Positions 38,803-50,035 of a stretch of 64,000 nt of DNA are shown piece by piece. Source of the stretch: Streptococcus parapneumoniae (GTDB lineage Bacteria > Bacillota > Bacilli > Lactobacillales > Streptococcaceae); assembly GCF_037076355.1 (NCBI RefSeq), contig NZ_AP026968.1, positions 1,070,501-1,134,500 of the forward strand, in the 5' to 3' direction. Position 1 is the first letter of the stretch; every line of letters begins with the position of its first letter. A program made the translations under genes and the position numbers. The notes under the pieces are model-generated. The model saw nothing but the letters and a program-made list of their open reading frames with translations, searched no databases and was not told the origin of the DNA.

Positions 38803-39690
38803 TTATGATTGTTCCTTAGGTCCAGAGTAGACTTCAATGTGTTGTCCTAGTACCTTGATGTCGACTGGTAGATTATCTGATTTATCACCATCGACATCGG
38901 ACTCTAATTCGATATCAGAAGAAATTTTAATAGTACGTGCCTTTATATATTCAACATTTTCATTCTCTACAAGATCTCCTTTTAACAAATCTGGAATCAA
39001 AGATAATTTAGAGAATATAGAAGCATCTTTCAAAATTAGAATATTTGCATATCCATCCTTGTTTTCTTCAAAGATTTTTTTATCTGCAAAATAATTTGTT
39101 AGAAGTACTAAAACATGACTTGCTTCCCCAAGGTAATTTCCATTTTCAGTTTCGACTTTAATGTTAAAGACTTGATCTGTCATGACAGACTTCAGGGTAT
39201 TAACTGCATAAGCCAAGATACCAAATTTCGTTTTATCTTCAATTTCAACATTATGAATGGCTTCAGGGAGAGACCCGATACTAAAGATATATCCAAAATA
39301 GTGATCATTTGCTTTTCCGATATCAATCTTATCAGTTAAATTGAAATCCAGATCTTCAATAGCTCCGTCAATATCTTGATTGATTTCTAAAAGTTTTGTA
39401 ATCAGGTTACCAGTACCACCTGGTATAATTCCCAGTTTAGGAATATAGTCCCTTTCAGCAATCCCTGAAATAACTTCATTGACTGTACCATCTCCACCAA
39501 AAACTAGAATTGATTCATATCTTTCTCTAGCAGCTTCTTCTGCGAAATTTGTAGCATCTTTGGCTTTTTGAGTAATTTTAGTTTCCACATCATCAAAATA
39601 CTCTCTTGCTTTATTCTCCAGCTTCTCTTTGTAATCTAAAGCTTTTTCTCCTCCAGAAGTTGGATTGATAATTAGCATTATTTTTTTCAC
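38803..39690 (-). CDS. Diacylglycerol kinase-family (YegS/DagK-like) lipid kinase
   Basis: A 295-residue protein with the DAGK catalytic domain: INPTSGG near the N-terminus, VFGGDGTVNEVISGI (nucleotide-binding GGDGT) near residue 70 and GIIPGGTGNLITK near 98. The family phosphorylates diacylglycerol or related lipids at the membrane surface and recycles lipid from cell-envelope synthesis; the actual substrate is not determined. I start at GTG 39690 since AAGGAG lies 10 bases upstream. A BOX element lies in its leader region. Confidence 0.83.
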   Translation of the reverse strand: MKKIMLIINPTSGGEKALDYKEKLENKAREYFDDVETKITQKAKDATNFAEEAARERYESILVFGGDGTVNEVISGIAERDYIPKLGIIPGGTGNLITKLLEINQDIDGAIEDLDFNLTDKIDIGKANDHYFGYIFSIGSLPEAIHNVEIEDKTKFGILAYAVNTLKSVMTDQVFNIKVETENGNYLGEASHVLVLLTNYFADKKIFEENKDGYANILILKDASIFSKLSLIPDLLKGDLVENENVEYIKARTIKISSDIELESDVDGDKSDNLPVDIKVLGQHIEVYSGPKEQS

Positions 39691-39724
39691 TCTGTATTTT
39701 CTCCTTAAAATTGAAATAGAAAGG

Positions 39725-39840
39725 TTATTCTCGATGAAAATCAAGGCGTAAACTAGGGAACTAGCCGTAGACTACTCACGACACTGTTTTGAGTCTGTAT
39801 ATTAGCCTGACGTGGTTTAAAAAGATTTTCTAAGAGTATT
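39725..39840. repeat. BOX element (short form)
   Basis: The left end TTCTCGATGAAAATC and right end GATTTTCTAAGAGTATT are inverted, with GACACTGTTTTGAGTC and CCTGACGTGGTTT inside. It lies within the probable leader of the lipid kinase gene. Confidence 0.8.
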
Positions 39841-40228
39841 AACCTGATGACACATGATATTTGCGTATATTGCTATTATACAATGAAATGTTAAAAAATA
39901 GAAATAAATTGCTTTTAATATCGGTTTTTATCTCATATTAAAAAATGATCTATTTCTTACTAGTAGGTTGTTCTTAATCATCCAAACTAGTCTCTCTCCT
40001 CCACACGATGGAATATAGTTCGTAGATATTATTGCTATTTTCTAGTTCCGGATAAAGATAAAACTCACTTGAAAGAATATTTTCCCCATATATAAGTCAG
40101 TCTTTGTCTGACTAGCTACTAGCAAATAGATGAGTTAATGTTTATTGTCTATTTATGAAGATGAAAATACTTCAGAGGCAGGCACAGCTAAGGATGGAAA
40201 AAACTCAATTTTTAAGAGAATATGAAAT
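39841..40228. other. Non-coding stretch between two BOX elements
   Basis: I see no gene. On the - strand a TATAAT (39875-39880) may be the -10 box for the lipid kinase gene. The rest is AT-rich without clear repeats. Confidence 0.4.
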
Positions 40229-40392
40229 AATACTCAATCAAAATCAAATAGCAAACTAAAAAGCTAGCCACAGCTTGCTTAAAGCAGGACTTTGAGGTTA
40301 CAGATCAAACTAACGCGGTCAGCTCAAGACACTGTTTTGAATTTGTAGATTAGACTGACATGGTTTGAAGAAATTTTTGAAGAAGATGAATA
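40229..40392. repeat. BOX element (A-B-C form)
   Basis: AATACTCAATCAAAATC at the left pairs with the degenerate right end TTTTTGAAGAAGA. The interior has the GCTTAAAGCAGGACTTTGAGG and GACACTGTTTTGAATTTG units and GACATGGTTTGAAGAA. Two BOX elements thus lie within 670 bases. Confidence 0.85.
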
Positions 40393-40407
40393 TCTCTATA
40401 ATAAAAG

Positions 40408-40444
40408 GCATCTTATCAAGTGTTTGGAGTACTTGATAAGATGC
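40408..40444 (-). terminator. Strong terminator of the YkvI-like transporter gene
   Basis: GCATCTTATCAAGT pairs perfectly over 14 bases with ACTTGATAAGATGC around a 9-base loop. On the - strand CCTTTTATTATA follows. Confidence 0.85.
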
Positions 40445-40486
40445 GCTTTCCTGTTTGTTAAGATTTTTCTCCAACTTTATTATCAT

Positions 40487-41752
40487 TTAAGATAAGACGC
40501 TTCCATCATGTTTTGTATCATCATCAACAAACTGTTCTTTTACCAAATCCTTGATATCACTTTTGATACTTTTAGTATCTATAATAGAATCTTCACCGAG
40601 TTGGTGAAATGTCGCTTTATCTCTAATAGTATATTCTTGGTCATCGTCATATTTTTTGGTTATCAATCGAATCATCTTTCGTCGTAAAGATTTTTCCCCT
40701 TTGATGTTTCCTCTTTCTTTTATCCATGCCACTGCTAAAATGACCAGCATTAGACAACCGACATAACCTAAAAGAGGATACATAATAGATACCAATTCTT
40801 TAAACCCCATAAAAGATAAACCATATCCTATAGCGACCGTAGCGATTAGAATAGGGTAAAATCGCTTAGGTTTGTTTGAAGAGAAACGTTTTGCCAAGGC
40901 ATAAAATAAACTGAAAGCTGTATTAAAAATAAGTCCAAAAATAATTAGAGCATACAGCAAAGAAAATAGAGGATGAATCTGCTCCGCAATTGTTAACATA
41001 GGAATATCAACAGTTGAAACAAGTTTTATATTAGCGTATAAAATACCAGTTGCTACAGTAATAATTAAACTAACTACAAGTCCACCTAAGAGACCACTTT
41101 TTTCCGCAACACCAATTCTCATGACAGAACCTCCTAAGACAAATGCCATGGATACACCAGTCATAACAGTTAGTGCGAAATAGTTTAGTAAAGAAACCCA
41201 GACATTGGGCATTGGAGAAGACAGTGTAGCTGTGATTGCTTCTAACTCTTCAAAATCAAAACTTTTCCCTACGAACGTATGGACTGCCATAATGATAATC
41301 ATGACAAAGACCAAAGGAGTAAATATCCCAAGAACGCTGGTAATCTTTTCAAAATTAAGAAAACTGACAATAATGACCAAGATAGCACAAATCAATCCTC
41401 CCAACCAAAATGGCAAACCAAATTGTTGGTTAAGATTTGAACCAGCTCCTGCAATCATAACAAAACCAATTACAAAGCAGGAAACAATTAAAGCAAAATC
41501 AAGAATCTTATTAGTAATAGGCCCGGCAATTTGGGAAAGAACTTCAAAATGATCATTTGAACGGAAATAGCTTCCTAAGGTAATGATAATTTTACCAAAA
41601 ATAATACTTATGATTCCAAGAACAATCGTTCCAATGATACCCCATTTACCAAAACTAACAAAGTATTGCATTAAATCTTGGCCTGAAGATAGTCCAGCAC
41701 CAATAACAACGCCTACATAAGCCAATGCTATATTTAAAATACGTTTTAACAC
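40487..41752 (-). CDS. YkvI-like membrane transporter (APC superfamily type)
   Basis: A 421-residue protein with about ten membrane segments and a hydrophilic tail of roughly 70 residues. The N-terminal ALAYVGVVIGAGLSSGQDLMQYF resembles the first, broken substrate-binding helix of amino-acid/cation symporters, and the whole fits YkvI-type proteins. The substrate is unknown. The start is GTG 41752 with TAGGAGAAAATA upstream. The acidic cytoplasmic tail (TKSIKSDIKDLVKEQFVDDD) may be regulatory. An upstream promoter was not clearly identified. Confidence 0.65.
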   Translation of the reverse strand: MLKRILNIALAYVGVVIGAGLSSGQDLMQYFVSFGKWGIIGTIVLGIISIIFGKIIITLGSYFRSNDHFEVLSQIAGPITNKILDFALIVSCFVIGFVMIAGAGSNLNQQFGLPFWLGGLICAILVIIVSFLNFEKITSVLGIFTPLVFVMIIIMAVHTFVGKSFDFEELEAITATLSSPMPNVWVSLLNYFALTVMTGVSMAFVLGGSVMRIGVAEKSGLLGGLVVSLIITVATGILYANIKLVSTVDIPMLTIAEQIHPLFSLLYALIIFGLIFNTAFSLFYALAKRFSSNKPKRFYPILIATVAIGYGLSFMGFKELVSIMYPLLGYVGCLMLVILAVAWIKERGNIKGEKSLRRKMIRLITKKYDDDQEYTIRDKATFHQLGEDSIIDTKSIKSDIKDLVKEQFVDDDTKHDGSVLS

Positions 41753-41932
41753 TATTTTCTCCTAACCGTTATCACTACAATCAATGATTGTCTATTTAGT
41801 ATACTATTTTCTTATATTATTGTCAAAAATATAGGTATTAGAACCATGTACATAGAAATATTTCTGTACGATATAGCAAGATAACACAAGGACTAGTCAG
41901 CTACTAATCAAACTTCTATCCTCCTAAATTGT

Positions 41933-42451
41933 TTGGAGATATTAGCTGCTCTTACGTCAGACAAATATCACAAAGATAGCAAGACATTAGACATCCACAC
42001 AACATTCAACCGATACATTCCAGATGATGACGGTACTAAGACTTTTGCAAGATTTCGAACTACCCACTTAACTAAAAGAGAAATTGAGATACTAGACAAA
42101 ATGATTGAACTGAACCAGCTCAGTGAAAATACTGACCTAAATTGGTACAAAAGCACTCGTATATTCGTCACAAACACTGATAAGCTAATCCATAGTTCAA
42201 TTCTAAGCAAATCTCTCCAGCGAGCAAACGAACGCCTTAAACAACCAATCCCCAAACATCTGTCCCCTCACATCTTCAGACATACCACTATTAGCATTTT
42301 AGCTGAAAATAAAATTCCGCTAAAAACAATCATGGATAGGGTTGGACATTCTGATTCTGATGTTACTACTTCCATCTATACCCACGTCACGAAGAACATG
42401 AAAGATGAAGCAATCAATGTGCTGGACAAAGTGATGAAAAAGATTTTTTAA
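41933..42451 (+). pseudogene. Phage integrase remnant (catalytic half only)
   Basis: The last 172 codons of a tyrosine recombinase. HIFRHTTISILAE (HxxR), MDRVGHSDSD and the nucleophile Tyr in TTSIYTHVTKNM are intact. The N-terminal DNA-binding part and the first catalytic Arg region are missing: the frame has only an EILAALT stretch where the Arg I helix would be, then stops matching. It is on + in a - strand neighbourhood, directly behind enolase, a place where pneumococcal genomes carry phage-like insertions as I recall. Interpreted as the scar of a lost element. Confidence 0.8.
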
Positions 42452-42488
42452 AAAGTTTTGCCCCTTTTTTGCCCCCTGAACAGAAAAA

Positions 42489-42516
42489 TAGCCCTTCGGA
42501 TAAAATCCGAGGGGCT
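42489..42516 (+). terminator. Hairpin after the integrase remnant
   Basis: TAGCCC/GGGGCTA and TTCGGAT/ATCCGA form a long stem with a 3-base loop (one mismatch). It lies 38 bases past the integrase stop. There is no clear T run, so it may be a terminator or a relic of the element's attachment region. Confidence 0.5.
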
Positions 42517-42567
42517 AGAAACGTTGTTAAATCAACGGCCGAACTTTTGAGTTTCAAGGTTCGGGAT

Positions 42568-42588
42568 AAAATAGTTCACTGAACTATT

Positions 42589-42590
<2 letters not shown>
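42568..42590 (-). terminator. Enolase terminator overlapping the stop codon
   Basis: AAAATAGTTCA pairs perfectly with TGAACTATTTT. The first arm, read on -, includes two bases of the eno stop codon (42589-42591). The - strand continues ATCCCG without a long T run. Confidence 0.7.
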
Positions 42591-43896
<1,306 letters not shown>

Positions 43897-43931
43897 TTAC
43901 TCTCCTTATGAGTTAAATTTTTTACACCTCT

Positions 43932-43960
43932 ATAATACCTTAAAACCCCTCCTTTTTCAA
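43932..43960 (-). promoter_or_regulatory. Enolase promoter
   Basis: On the - strand: TTGAAA, 17 bases, TATTAT, then a leader of about 38 bases to the ATG. A good sigma-A promoter, fitting strong expression. Confidence 0.8.
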
Positions 43961-44044
43961 GAAAAAACGTTATCTTTGTGCAAATTTTCCTTAACTTTAT
44001 AAAGTAATCGCTTTCTTTTGTCTGTTTTATTCTAACTTTTATGA

Positions 44045-44050
44045 TATACT
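44045..44050 (+). promoter_or_regulatory. Extended -10 promoter giving a predicted leaderless mRNA
   Basis: TGATATACT is an extended -10 whose last base is 6 bases before the ATG at 44057. Transcription would start at or next to the A of the ATG. No ribosome site lies between. Confidence 0.7.
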
Positions 44051-44056
44051 ATTTTC

Positions 44057-44503
44057 ATGACAGATTTATCAAAACAATTACTTGAAAAAGCTCATGGTGG
44101 GCCAAAACTAAATCCTGATGAGCAAAGACGCTATCTTGGTACCTTTGAAGAAAGAGTTCTTGGATATGCAGATATTGACACGGCAAATAGCCTTCAGCTA
44201 GAAAAAGGCTTTTTATCTATTTTAGAGAACCTTCAGGAAAAGGCTGAGCCACTATTTGTGAAGATTTCACCAACTATCGAATTTGACAAGCAAGTTTTCT
44301 ACTTGAAGGAAGCCAAAGAAACCAATAGTCAAGCCACCATAGTATCTGAAGAACATACTTCTTCTCCTTTTGGTCTGATTATCCATAGCAATGCACCAGT
44401 TCAAGTAGAAGAAAAGAACCTTCGACTTGCTTTTGCAAAACTTTGGGAAGGTAAAAAGGAAGAACCTGCCAAAACATCCATCTGGAAGAAATGGTTTGGC
44501 TAA
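44057..44503 (+). CDS. YueI-like (DUF1694) protein
   Basis: A 148-residue protein that begins [34 protein letters not shown] in segments characteristic of the YueI/DUF1694 group, with a basic end ([10 protein letters not shown]). The fold is predicted mixed alpha/beta and cytoplasmic. The function is unknown; position beside eno matches pneumococcal gene order as I recall. It is divergent from eno and convergent with the glycerate kinase gene, whose stop codon overlaps its own. The mRNA is probably leaderless. Confidence 0.75.
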   Translation: MTDLSKQLLEKAHGGPKLNPDEQRRYLGTFEERVLGYADIDTANSLQLEKGFLSILENLQEKAEPLFVKISPTIEFDKQVFYLKEAKETNSQATIVSEEHTSSPFGLIIHSNAPVQVEEKNLRLAFAKLWEGKKEEPAKTSIWKKWFG

Positions 44504-45615
44504 ATCTTACTCAGACTTAATAAACGCCCAATATTGGCAGCCGTGTGCTCCAAATAGAGACTGGCATTTTTCAAACTATCTTCCAAAGGTTCGCTTTTCT
44601 CTAAAATAGAAAAGGCAGCTTGGATATTTTCAAATGGTAGGGATGGTAAATCTTCAGCAAGACTACCACAAATAGTAATGACAGGAACTCCGACAGGGGT
44701 TCTTTTTGCTACGCCTATCGGCGCTTTCCCAGCAAAGCTTTGACTGTCCAGTCTACCTTCGCCAACGATAACTAAATCAGCATCTGCAACTTTCTTATCA
44801 AAGTTGATTAAGTTCAAGCAGGTATCAATTCCAGACACGATACTTGCCTGAGCAAAGGCACACAAACCACCAGCAAGGCCTCCACCAGCTCCTGCTCCTT
44901 TAATTTCCAATGTTGCAGGGGAGACTTTTTCATAAAAATCTTGGATCGCTTGATCTACGGCCTCAAACATAGTAGAATCTAGACCTTTTTGTTTGCCAAA
45001 AGTATAGGTCGCACCTTGATGACCACATAAGGGACTCACGACATCTGCTAAAATACGAATTTGAACATCTTCAGGAATTTCATAGCGATTTTCTGTTGAA
45101 ACAGAAGCTAAGTTTAATAAGGACTGACCGCAAGCGGGCAAGACATCTCCATCCCTATCATAAAATTGATAACCTAAAGCAGCAGCAATCCCAATTCCTC
45201 CGTCATTACTGGCCGTACCACCAACGCCAATATAGATATCTTTAATCCCTTGAGCAATGAGATGGCGAATCAACTCTCCAATACCACAAGTTTGGATTTG
45301 AAGTGGATTTCGTTTCTCTATCGGAATTTTTCCAAGGCCAACCAAATCAGCTACTTCAAATAGTGCCAGTTCCCCTTTTTGAAAATAGCGCATGGCTTCT
45401 TTTTGTCCAAAAGGGCCTGTCACTTGGATCCATTTTTCTTCAAGGTCAAGAGAATGTCGGATAGCATCTACAGTACCTTCTCCCCCATCACCAACAGGGC
45501 AGAGGAGACAGTCTACATCTGCTATCGATTGTTGGAAGCCTCTTTTTATTGATTCAGCCACCTCTTCAGCGCTTAAGCTTTCCTTAAACGAATCCGGTGC
45601 AATTACAATCTTCAT
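44500..45615 (-). CDS. glxK: Glycerate kinase (GlxK/GarK family)
   Basis: A 371-residue type-1 glycerate kinase, making phosphoglycerate from glycerate. Family stretches are the N-terminal [52 protein letters not shown] and [17 protein letters not shown] start at 45615 (MKIVIAPDS), with GAGGGAAAAT just before; an ATG four codons upstream overlaps the stop of the broken serB gene. Its location after serB suggests a link to serine/phosphoglycerate metabolism. Confidence 0.9.
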   Translation of the reverse strand: MKIVIAPDSFKESLSAEEVAESIKRGFQQSIADVDCLLCPVGDGGEGTVDAIRHSLDLEEKWIQVTGPFGQKEAMRYFQKGELALFEVADLVGLGKIPIEKRNPLQIQTCGIGELIRHLIAQGIKDIYIGVGGTASNDGGIGIAAALGYQFYDRDGDVLPACGQSLLNLASVSTENRYEIPEDVQIRILADVVSPLCGHQGATYTFGKQKGLDSTMFEAVDQAIQDFYEKVSPATLEIKGAGAGGGLAGGLCAFAQASIVSGIDTCLNLINFDKKVADADLVIVGEGRLDSQSFAGKAPIGVAKRTPVGVPVITICGSLAEDLPSLPFENIQAAFSILEKSEPLEDSLKNASLYLEHTAANIGRLLSLSKI

Positions 45616-45623
45616 ATTTTCCC

Positions 45624-46275
45624 TCATTCTAAAAATTCAATCAAAGGCAGAATTTCTAAAAAATCCCTCTTATCAACATGATTCGGTATTTCCTGTTTCA
45701 GCACTTCTTTGGCACAAAAAGCAATTCCCAATCCTGCTGATTTCAACATCAATAAATCATTGGCCCCGTCACCGATTGCAATCGTTCTTTCTTGAGAAAG
45801 TTTTAGTTCCTTTCTCCATTGTTCCAGAGTCTCTTTTTTAACCTCGGGACAAATAATTTGTCCAACTAATTTTCCTGTTAGATGACCGTCTTTGACTTCA
45901 ACTTGGTTGGCAGAGAAATGGGTAATACCAAGGGATTTTGCTAATCTATCAACTATTGGTTTAAAGCCACCAGACACCAGACCAACTAGGATGCCGTTCT
46001 TTTGGAGAATAGAGATAAATTCCTGGGCATTTGACGTTAGACGTTAGATGAATAGTGTTGAAGACTTTATCAAAGACCGAAATAGGAAGACTTTCCAACA
46101 AGGAAACTCTTTTTCGTAAACTGCTTTCAAAGTCTAACTCTCCTCTCATTGCCCGACTTGTAATCAGCGAAATTTCCTCCTCACGACCTGCCTCTTTACC
46201 CAAAAGATCAATCACTTCTTCTAGGATTAAGGTTCCATCAACATCCATAACACACAAATCTTTTACTTGAGACAT
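45624..46275 (-). pseudogene. serB: Phosphoserine phosphatase gene disrupted by a 7-base tandem duplication
   Basis: Two frames together make one HAD-type SerB: the first (46275 to 45961) has VMDVDGTLILEEVIDLLG, and the second (45977 to 45624) has SGGFKPIVDRLAKSLG and GDGANDLLMLKSAGLGIAF. The break lies at 46034-46047, where ACGTTAG occurs twice in tandem. Removing one copy restores a continuous frame (...HLTSNAQEF...LVGLVSGGFK). The enzyme normally dephosphorylates phosphoserine in the last step of serine synthesis. As written it cannot be full-length unless the ribosome shifts frame. It may be a true mutation, a reversible slippage event or a sequencing error. Confidence 0.88.
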
Positions 46276-46299
46276 CAGTTCTCCTCTCTAAATAGCCCA

Positions 46300-46328
46300 A
46301 AAATCGTATGAAGTCATCATACGATTTT
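46300..46328 (-). terminator. Terminator of the glg operon
   Basis: AAAATCGTATGA pairs perfectly with TCATACGATTTT around a 5-base loop, with T5 on the - strand. It lies 6 bases past the glgA stop and separates the operon from serB. Confidence 0.85.
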
Positions 46329-46333
46329 ATCTA

Positions 46334-47767
46334 TCAATTAACTAAACTATGGTACAAGTCAAGGTATGACCTGCAGGCTGTATCCCATGAGAAATCACAC
46401 TCCATAGCTTGTTTTTGTAGATTTCTCCAAACATCAGGATGGTTTCTATACAAGTCCAAAGCTGTTTGGAAAGTCCAATTTAACCAGTAAGGAGATAGAT
46501 TGTCAAAGCTAAAGCCAGTACCGCTTCCTTCGATTGGATTGAAAGCGCGAACGGTATCTCGCAAGCCACCAACTTCATGGACCAATGGCAAGGTTCCGTA
46601 ACGCATGGCCATCATCTGAGACAAGCCACATGGTTCAAAACGACTTGGCATGAGGAAGAGGTCACAAGCAGCGTAGACTTCTTGAGCAAGTTTGACATCA
46701 AAAGTAATATTTGCTGATAGCTTGTCTGGGTAGATTTGAGCAAACCATGAGAAAGCTCCTTCAAAGGCTGGATCGCCAGTTCCCAAAAGAACAATCTGAA
46801 CATCATTTTGCAAGATATGGTGAAGACTTTCAACCACCACATCAAAACCTTTTTGACGTGTCAAACGAGAAACAATTCCCACCAGTGGAACGTCGGCTCT
46901 AACTGGCAAGCCAACTCTTTCTTGCAATTTTGCCTTGTTTTGGGCCTTCCCAGACAAATCTTCCTGATTAAAATGATAATCTAATAGGGTATCCGTCTGA
47001 GGATTATAAAGATCAGCATCAATCCCGTTCACGATACCAGATACTTTACCAGACTCCATTCGAAGAATTTGATCCAAGTTACATCCGAACTGACTGGTCA
47101 TAATTTCATGAGCATAGCTAGGCGAAACAGTTGAAACACGATCCGCATAAAGAATACCAGCCTTCATCCAGTTCAGACAATTGTTCCAGCGAAGGGTACC
47201 ATCAGCATAACGCTCAAAGCCAACTCCAAACAAATCCCATAACATTCCTTCTGAGAATTGTCCTTGGAATTCCAAATTATGAATGGTTAAAACAGTTTTT
47301 ATTCCTTGATAGGCTTGAATCCAACGGTATTTTTCCTTTAACAAGAAAGGAATCATAGCTGTATGGTAGTCATGAACATGGAGAAGGTCAGGAATAAAGT
47401 CAATTCTTTCCATAGCCTCAATGGCAGCCAGTTGGAAAAAGGCAAAGCGTTCTCCGTCATCAAAATCACCGTAAACATGACCACGGAAGAAATAGTATTG
47501 GTTGTCAATAAAGTAGAAGGTCACACCATTTAGTACTGTTTTCTTAATCCCACAGTACTGTCTGCGCCAACCAACACTCACCTCAAAATGAAGAACATCT
47601 TCAATCTGATTTCCAAATTTAGCCTCTACCATGTCATAGTAGGGTAAAATCACTGCAACTTCATGCCCAGCTTTTACCAGTGATTTAGGAAGAGCGCCAA
47701 TGACGTCTCCCAAACCACCTGTTTTTGAAAAGGGTGCACCCTCAGCTGCTACAAATAAAATTTTCAT
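46334..47767 (-). CDS. glgA: Glycogen synthase
   Basis: A 477-residue GT5 ADP-glucose-dependent glycogen synthase that extends alpha-1,4 chains. The N-terminal [16 protein letters not shown] binds ADP-glucose, [14 protein letters not shown] starts the second Rossmann domain, and [19 protein letters not shown] holds the catalytic Glu region. Its start overlaps the glgD stop (ATGA). Last gene of glgBCDA. Confidence 0.97.
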   Translation of the reverse strand: MKILFVAAEGAPFSKTGGLGDVIGALPKSLVKAGHEVAVILPYYDMVEAKFGNQIEDVLHFEVSVGWRRQYCGIKKTVLNGVTFYFIDNQYYFFRGHVYGDFDDGERFAFFQLAAIEAMERIDFIPDLLHVHDYHTAMIPFLLKEKYRWIQAYQGIKTVLTIHNLEFQGQFSEGMLWDLFGVGFERYADGTLRWNNCLNWMKAGILYADRVSTVSPSYAHEIMTSQFGCNLDQILRMESGKVSGIVNGIDADLYNPQTDTLLDYHFNQEDLSGKAQNKAKLQERVGLPVRADVPLVGIVSRLTRQKGFDVVVESLHHILQNDVQIVLLGTGDPAFEGAFSWFAQIYPDKLSANITFDVKLAQEVYAACDLFLMPSRFEPCGLSQMMAMRYGTLPLVHEVGGLRDTVRAFNPIEGSGTGFSFDNLSPYWLNWTFQTALDLYRNHPDVWRNLQKQAMECDFSWDTACRSYLDLYHSLVN

Positions 47768-48903
47768 GAATGAATATCCTCTGTTACTTTGCTACCTTTC
47801 TTAACGACAACTGGATGTTCTGCAGTTCCTCGAATCACAACACCAGGCTCAACTTCAACACCCTTGTCCAAGATAGCATATTCGACCTGAGCTCCTTCTC
47901 CAATAACAACACGAGGGAAGAGCAGGCTATCTTTAACCAAGCTATCCTTGTGGACATGAATATTACGTGATAGAACAGAATTAGCCACTTGACCTTCAAT
48001 GATACTACCAGAAGCAAACTGAGAAGTACTTACCTTAGATGTATTGGCATAGTAAGTTGGCTCTTCGTTTTTAACCTTTGTATAAATCTTTTGATTTGGT
48101 GAGAAGAGAGAGTAGAATTTTTGTGATTCAAGCATATCTTTGTTAGATTGATAATAAGACTCTACAGAGTGAATATTTGCCAGATAACCTGTGTACTCGT
48201 AGGCAAAAGCCTCTTCTTTTGCAGCCAAATCCCGTAAAACATAGCGCAACTTCTCTGGATGTTCTTTCTTAGCTTCTTCTTCTAAGCGTTCAATCAACCA
48301 AGGTGTATCAACGACAAAGATATCTGTAGACATGTTATAGATTTGATCTGGTAACTTGCTATCAAAGAGTTTATGAGAACGAACATGGTCTGTTTCATCC
48401 ACTTCCAAGATTGCGTTTACTTCTGAAATGTCTTTCTTAGCTAGTTTTTTATAAACTACAGTGATAGGCCCTTTTGTTGTACTATGTAGATGGAAAACTT
48501 GGTTCAAATCAATATTAATCAAAACATCACAGTTGAGGGCAACTGTTTGGTTGGAGCCAGAACGTTTCAAATAAGTAAGAAGCTGTTGGTAGTATTCTTT
48601 TCCAACTGTGCTACTTTCTACACGGGTATTGTAAATACCTAGATAATAGTGACTGAGAAGAGTTGATAAGCCCCACTCACGTCCTGAACGGATATGGTCA
48701 AAGACAGAACTGATATTATCTTGTTGGAAAATACCAAAGATACTACGGACACCTGCATTAGCAAGACTTGAAAGCGGGAAGTCAATCAAGCGATATTTAC
48801 CACCAAATGGCAAACTAGCTACTGGACGGTGGTCTGTCAGTGTTGACATATCATGAAAACCAACTGTATTTCCTAAAATGGCTGAATATTTATCAATCTT
48901 CAT
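47764..48903 (-). CDS. glgD: Glucose-1-phosphate adenylyltransferase-related subunit GlgD
   Basis: A 379-residue paralogue of GlgC with the nucleotidyltransferase fold and a C-terminal left-handed beta helix. The GGxGTRL loop of active GlgC is replaced: the start reads [20 protein letters not shown]. It is therefore the regulatory rather than catalytic subunit, which enhances GlgC activity in Gram-positive bacteria. It overlaps glgC by 11 bases and glgA by 4, showing tight coupling. Confidence 0.93.
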   Translation of the reverse strand: MKIDKYSAILGNTVGFHDMSTLTDHRPVASLPFGGKYRLIDFPLSSLANAGVRSIFGIFQQDNISSVFDHIRSGREWGLSTLLSHYYLGIYNTRVESSTVGKEYYQQLLTYLKRSGSNQTVALNCDVLINIDLNQVFHLHSTTKGPITVVYKKLAKKDISEVNAILEVDETDHVRSHKLFDSKLPDQIYNMSTDIFVVDTPWLIERLEEEAKKEHPEKLRYVLRDLAAKEEAFAYEYTGYLANIHSVESYYQSNKDMLESQKFYSLFSPNQKIYTKVKNEEPTYYANTSKVSTSQFASGSIIEGQVANSVLSRNIHVHKDSLVKDSLLFPRVVIGEGAQVEYAILDKGVEVEPGVVIRGTAEHPVVVKKGSKVTEDIHS

Positions 48904-50035
48904 CTGTTGCTACCCCCACTACTTCATTATATCCTACAACTTGTACTTCTTCTGTTCCATCAATTTCGACACCGTCAGAAATAACTGCACCTTCACCAAT
49001 AATGGCACGTTTAATTTTAGCTCCCTGACCAACAATTGCACCACTCATGATAACTGAATCTACTACTTCTGCCCCTTCGCGAACTTGCGCACCTGTTGAA
49101 AGGATAGAATGTTTAACAGTTCCATCTACAAAACAGCCATCAACAACCAAGGAATCTTCCACATGAGCATTTGCCCCAAGGAAGTTTGGTGGTGAAATTA
49201 AGTTTCTTGAGTAAATCTTCCATTGACGGTTACGGCTGTCCAAGGCATTCTCTGGAGAAATGTACTCCATATTTGCTTCCCAAAGTGACTCAATGGTACC
49301 AACATCTTTCCAGTAGCCATTAAACTCATATGCATAGACACTTTCACCTGACTCAAGGTAATTTGGAATGACATTTTTACCAAAATCTGACATATCTACA
49401 TTGCTCTTTTCAGCAGCAACAAGCATATTGCGCAGACGTTGCCAATCAAAGATGTAAATACCCATAGAAGCCTTTGTAGATTTTGGTTGTGCTGGCTTTT
49501 CTTCAAATTCAACAATGCGGTTATTGGCATCTGTGTTCATAATACCAAAACGGCTAGCTTCTTTTAGAGGAACATCAAGAACTGCTACTGTCAAACTAGC
49601 ATTATTATCCTTGTGTGACTGGAGCATATCATCATAGTCCATTTTATAGATGTGGTCCCCAGACAGAATCAAGACATACTCAGGATTGACACTGTCGATA
49701 TAGTCAATATTTTGGTAAATAGCGTGACTAGTCCCTTCGAACCAACGATTTCCTTCACTTGCAGAATACGGTTGAAGAATAGAGACACCAGAATTGATAC
49801 CGTCTAGTCCCCAGCTTGAACCATTCCCAATATGGTTATTGAGAGCAAGAGGTTGGTACTGTGTAATGACTCCAACATTGTGAATCCCTGAGTTGGCACA
49901 GTTTGAAAGAGCAAAGTCAATGATACGGTAGCGCCCACCAAATTGCACAGCTGGTTTTGCAAGGTTTTGAGTGAGTTTTCCGAGACGAGTTCCTTGCCCA
50001 CCAGCAAGAATCAAAGCTAACATTTCATTCTTCAT
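48893..50035 (-). CDS. glgC: Glucose-1-phosphate adenylyltransferase
   Basis: A 380-residue enzyme making ADP-glucose from glucose-1-phosphate and ATP, the committed step of glycogen synthesis. The nucleotide loop [14 protein letters not shown] is at the N-terminus, followed by [25 protein letters not shown] (metal Asp) and FEEKP, with a hexapeptide-repeat C-terminal domain. Its start overlaps the glgB stop by 11 bases. Confidence 0.97.
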   Translation of the reverse strand: MKNEMLALILAGGQGTRLGKLTQNLAKPAVQFGGRYRIIDFALSNCANSGIHNVGVITQYQPLALNNHIGNGSSWGLDGINSGVSILQPYSASEGNRWFEGTSHAIYQNIDYIDSVNPEYVLILSGDHIYKMDYDDMLQSHKDNNASLTVAVLDVPLKEASRFGIMNTDANNRIVEFEEKPAQPKSTKASMGIYIFDWQRLRNMLVAAEKSNVDMSDFGKNVIPNYLESGESVYAYEFNGYWKDVGTIESLWEANMEYISPENALDSRNRQWKIYSRNLISPPNFLGANAHVEDSLVVDGCFVDGTVKHSILSTGAQVREGAEVVDSVIMSGAIVGQGAKIKRAIIGEGAVISDGVEIDGTEEVQVVGYNEVVGVATDED

